Shown: positions 61,202-64,000 of the stretch, one piece after another
How positions within the stretch are numbered: the stretch's first letter is position 1
How the letters are laid out: every line of letters starts with the position of its first letter
NCBI GenBank assembly: GCA_963770485.1
Contig: CAVYPX010000019.1
Span: forward strand, 1-64,000
Source of the DNA: CAVVEC01 sp963770485
GTDB lineage: Bacteria > Acidobacteriota > Terriglobia > Terriglobales > Acidobacteriaceae
DNA length: 64,000 nt
Direction of reading: 5' to 3'
Program-made: the position numbers and the translations under genes
The notes under the pieces: generated by a model
The model's input: the letters and a program-made list of their open reading frames with translations, nothing else
What the model was told of the DNA's origin: nothing
The model's database searches: none

Positions 61202-61289
61202 CGGCCGGGTTGACTCCCACTCGCTCGCTAGGCTAGCCTCAGGAGTCCTGACGAGTCAGAGACTCGTCTCCATCACAGTCCGAGACTTC

Positions 61290-63050
61290 ATGCGATTCAA
61301 CCGCAACTTTTTGATCGTGCTAGTGCTGGCAGTGCTGCTGGCAAGTCCCGTGCCGTCTCCGGCCGCGGTCATGCGTCCGGTTCATGCTCCGCACGGTATG
61401 GTGGCGAGCGTTCACGAACTAGCTTCTCGCGCCGGCGTCGAGATCATGCAGGCCGGCGGGAATGCGGTGGATGCCGCGGTGGCCACCGGTTTTGTTCTTG
61501 CGGTCGTGCATCCGCAGGCAGGCAACCTGGGCGGCGGCGGCTTCATGCTCATTCGCATGACAGATGGCAAAACCCATTTTATCGACTATCGCGAGAAAGC
61601 TCCGGCCGCAGCTACGGCAAACATGTTTCTGGATGCTCAGGGTCGAGTCATTGAGAACGCTAGTATCGTCGGCTACAAGGCGATTAGCGTGCCGGGTTCG
61701 GTCGCCGGCATGGTTTATGCGGAGAAAAAATACGGAAAGCTGCCTCTTGACCAAATCATGGCTCCTGCGATCAAACTGGCGCGTGACGGTTTTCCGCTGG
61801 CATGGCAGGACGCTGCCGATTTTTACGACCAGCACCTGGCCAAATTTCCTGAGTCCAGCCGAATTTTTCAGCGCGATGCCCATCCTTACCAACCGGGCGA
61901 GACTTTTCGCCAGCCAGAACTCGCGCAGACTCTGGAGCGCATCGCGAAAAATCCTGACGACTTTTACCACGGAGCAATGGCGCGGGAATTGGCCGCCTCG
62001 ATCCAGAAAGGCGGAGGCCTGATCACGGCCGACGATCTGGCGCACTACGAGGTAAAAGAGCGGGAACCGGTGCGCGGAACTTATCGCGGCTATGAGATCG
62101 TCAGCGCGCCTCCGCCTTCTTCGGGAGGGATTGCGCTCCTCGAGATTCTGAACATTTTGGAAGGCTACGATCTAGCCAAGGCTGGAAATCGCTCGGCTCA
62201 GGCGGTTCATTTCACGGTCGAGGCCTTCCGGCGTGCGTTCTTTGATCGCGCCGAATTCCTGGGTGATCCCGATTTTTCTAACATTCCCGTCGCCCAGCTT
62301 ATTGATAAGAAGTATGGCGCCGCTTGGCGCGAGTCAATTGATCCGGCGCACGCCAGCGTCAGCAAGGATTTGCGCCGCCCCGCGATCTTCAGCGAGCTCG
62401 AACAGTATGCGGCTCTGCATCCGCAGCCGTGGCCTGCGCGCGAACCCGAACACACCACCCATTACTCTGTGGTGGATTCAGACGGAAATGCGGTGGCTGT
62501 AACCACCACGCTGAATGACCGTTTCGGTTCCCGCGTGACCGCCGAAGGCCTGGGTTTCCTGCTGAATGACGAGATGGATGACTTTACGTCGAAAGCCGGC
62601 GTGCCCAATCTGTACGGCCTGATCCAGGGACCGGCCAACGCGATCGGGCCGCACAAGCGGCCGCTGTCCGCCATGACGCCGACGATCGTCCTCAAAAACG
62701 GTAAGCTCTTTCTGGTGCTCGGCTCGCCGGGAGGCTCGCGCATCATCACTACGGTGGCCAATATCCTGATGGGTGTCGTGGATTACGGGATGAGCATCCA
62801 GGAAGCGGTCAACGCGCCCCGCTTCCATCATCAGTGGCTGCCCGACGTTCTGCGGGTCGAGCAGTGGTTTTCTCCAGACACAGTGAAATTGCTTCGTCAA
62901 ATGGGACACAACATCGAGTTCGGAGTGACGGTCGCAGGAATTTGGGAGCCCTACTGGAGCGACGGCGAGTGCGTCGCCATCGACCAGACTTCGGGCGACC
63001 GGCTGGGCGCGAGCGACGATCGCAACAATGGAAAGGCGATAGGATATTAG
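61290..63050 (+). CDS. ggt: Gamma-glutamyltranspeptidase
   Basis: 586 residues with a signal peptide. It transfers or hydrolyses the gamma-glutamyl group of glutathione in the periplasm. The proenzyme cleavage site and nucleophile Thr lie in EHTTHYSVVD, with following NAVAVTTTLND. MAPAIKLARDGFPL, EYEV-like HYEVKEREPVRGTYRGYEI and PLSAMTPTIV are family-typical. Monocistronic. Confidence 0.96.
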   Translation: MRFNRNFLIVLVLAVLLASPVPSPAAVMRPVHAPHGMVASVHELASRAGVEIMQAGGNAVDAAVATGFVLAVVHPQAGNLGGGGFMLIRMTDGKTHFIDYREKAPAAATANMFLDAQGRVIENASIVGYKAISVPGSVAGMVYAEKKYGKLPLDQIMAPAIKLARDGFPLAWQDAADFYDQHLAKFPESSRIFQRDAHPYQPGETFRQPELAQTLERIAKNPDDFYHGAMARELAASIQKGGGLITADDLAHYEVKEREPVRGTYRGYEIVSAPPPSSGGIALLEILNILEGYDLAKAGNRSAQAVHFTVEAFRRAFFDRAEFLGDPDFSNIPVAQLIDKKYGAAWRESIDPAHASVSKDLRRPAIFSELEQYAALHPQPWPAREPEHTTHYSVVDSDGNAVAVTTTLNDRFGSRVTAEGLGFLLNDEMDDFTSKAGVPNLYGLIQGPANAIGPHKRPLSAMTPTIVLKNGKLFLVLGSPGGSRIITTVANILMGVVDYGMSIQEAVNAPRFHHQWLPDVLRVEQWFSPDTVKLLRQMGHNIEFGVTVAGIWEPYWSDGECVAIDQTSGDRLGASDDRNNGKAIGY

Positions 63051-63073
63051 GGGGCTGCTGACAAATGGTTTTC

Positions 63074-63135
63074 GGGAAGGGCACGGCTTCAGCCGGGCCG
63101 TTTCGCAGCCTGTAAAAACTGGGCTTTAGCCCGGC
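63074..63135. repeat. Dispersed repeat shared with the kdsD insertion
   Basis: GGGAAGGGCACGGCTTCAGC followed after ~30 bases by GGGCTTTAGCCC. In reverse complement this has the same order as the first two parts of the 132-bp insert in kdsD (18681-18812). Confidence 0.75.
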
Positions 63136-63284
63136 ACGTGAGTGCGGGTCGAGGTGGACTGCGATCAGTGACGCAGCCTGTTTAGTCGTGCTGGCAGGTC
63201 TCCGTGGTTTTGACCTCGCTGAGCGCGAAACTGTCATCATTTAGGATTTAGGAGAGATCTTCCGCCGAACCGCGGAAATAAGAC

Positions 63285-64000
63285 ATGCTAAAGGCAATAT
63301 CAACCTACGTCTATGTCAAAGAACGCCTGCATCCCGGGCTGCTGGATGGCTTAGTCCGGGGCGGCGCGCAGGCGATTGAAATCTTTGCCGCCCGGCAGCA
63401 CCTCGACTACGCCAACCGCAAGCAGCATGTGCGGGAAATCGCCGACTGGTTTCGCACCAGCGGCATCCAGCTGAATTCGGTGCATGCGCCGCTTTACGCC
63501 GACTACGAGTGGGGACGCACCGGTGCGGCGCCGGTGAATGTCGCCTCCACCGACAGAGCCGGTCGCATTGAGGCCATGGACGAAATCAAGCGCGCGCTGG
63601 AACTGGCCGAACAGATCCCCTTCCGCTTCCTGGTGCAGCATCTGGGCATCAGCGGCGAGTCTTTCGACGAGCGCAAGATCGAGGCGGCCATGACCTCGAT
63701 CGAACATCTGCGGGCATTTGCCCGGCCGCTAGGCGTGAGCATTCTGCTGGAAAACATTCCCAACGAGCTCAGCACTCCAGAGCGGCTGGTCGAATTTATT
63801 CATGCCAGCCACTTCGACGATGTGGGCGTGTGCTTCGACTTCGGTCATGCTCACATGATGAGCGACGTGTCCCAGGCGTTTGAGACCGTCAGAGGCTACG
63901 TCCGCTCCACCCACGTTCACGACAACGCCAAAGATCGCGATTCGCATCTCTGGCCGGGCAGCGGCTCGATCGACTGGAAGCAGGCCATGGATCTGCTGCG
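63285..64000 (+). CDS. Sugar phosphate isomerase/epimerase (TIM barrel), partial
   Basis: Starts at the ATG at 63285 (MLKAISTYVYVKERLHPGLL) and runs off the window end after about 238 residues. The xylose-isomerase-like AP-endonuclease family 2 barrel is recognisable: GGAQAIEIFAARQHLDY, LNSVHAPLYADYE, FLVQHLG, LLENIPNE, VGVCFDFGHAHM and THVHDN. Metal-binding His/Glu/Asp residues sit in these segments. Substrate cannot be told. It is cut only by the window boundary. Confidence 0.88.
   Translation, partial: MLKAISTYVYVKERLHPGLLDGLVRGGAQAIEIFAARQHLDYANRKQHVREIADWFRTSGIQLNSVHAPLYADYEWGRTGAAPVNVASTDRAGRIEAMDEIKRALELAEQIPFRFLVQHLGISGESFDERKIEAAMTSIEHLRAFARPLGVSILLENIPNELSTPERLVEFIHASHFDDVGVCFDFGHAHMMSDVSQAFETVRGYVRSTHVHDNAKDRDSHLWPGSGSIDWKQAMDLL

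Overview
The window looks like a chromosomal segment of an acidobacterium, probably Acidobacteriia/Koribacter-like. This is inferred from gene content and style, not from a marker gene: many secreted beta-propeller and VPS10/BNR-type proteins, lineage-restricted small basic proteins, Kdo/LPS genes, a cytochrome-molybdopterin-NrfD respiratory operon, moderately high GC, and many short dispersed repeats (GTCAT..GAGCG palindromes and CACAGAG runs) between genes. No rRNA, tRNA, CRISPR array, IS element or prophage was recognised.

Layout. 0-3.3 kb: a YVTN beta-propeller protein, a four-G-tract motif, and two perfect parS-type palindromes. 3.3-10.6 kb: MarC-like protein, a frameshifted M28 peptidase, methyltransferase, PLP decarboxylase, GAF protein and a secreted protein. 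10.66-14.1 kb: an accessory patch with a VapBC pair (visible promoter and operator-like repeats), an antitoxin remnant, and a two-gene AAA ATPase/partner module that could be anti-phage. 14.4-19.4 kb: pyrG, kdsA, a K+ channel-like gene and a kdsD carrying an in-frame repeat insertion. 19.4-26 kb: a four-helix-bundle gene inside an inverted repeat, a small-protein/pseudo-receiver/RRM operon, an AMIN protein, efp, acyP and apt. 26-31.7 kb: IHF/HU, an ATP-grasp plus metallopeptidase pair, and a secreted propeller-like protein.

32.8-35.8 kb is the most interesting part. A minus-strand operon encodes, in order, a 59-residue precursor-like peptide, an S26-type Ser/His/Asp peptidase, an HprK-like kinase, a PqqD-type peptide chaperone and a radical SAM/SPASM enzyme. 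This is the anatomy of a RiPP (modified peptide) pathway without a lasso cyclase or a recognisable transporter. The peptide has a YxxP recognition-like motif, two cysteines and a Ser-Ser terminus. The PqqD gene seems to lack a normal start codon for its conserved N-terminus.

36-47.5 kb: a LolA-like protein and a 1066-residue propeller protein, then a respiratory operon (pentaheme cytochrome, Tat-lipoprotein molybdopterin subunit, four-cluster ferredoxin, NrfD, DUF3341) that resembles alternative complex III with a split catalytic subunit, bracketed by two paralogous small secreted proteins. 47.5-64 kb: envelope and housekeeping genes (TPR peptidase, RsbRD-like protein, GH114, DacB, DUF488, cytochrome c, DUF374 acyltransferase, folD, coaE, HtrA, aldo/keto reductase, MmcQ, ggt) and a sugar-phosphate isomerase-like gene cut by the window end.
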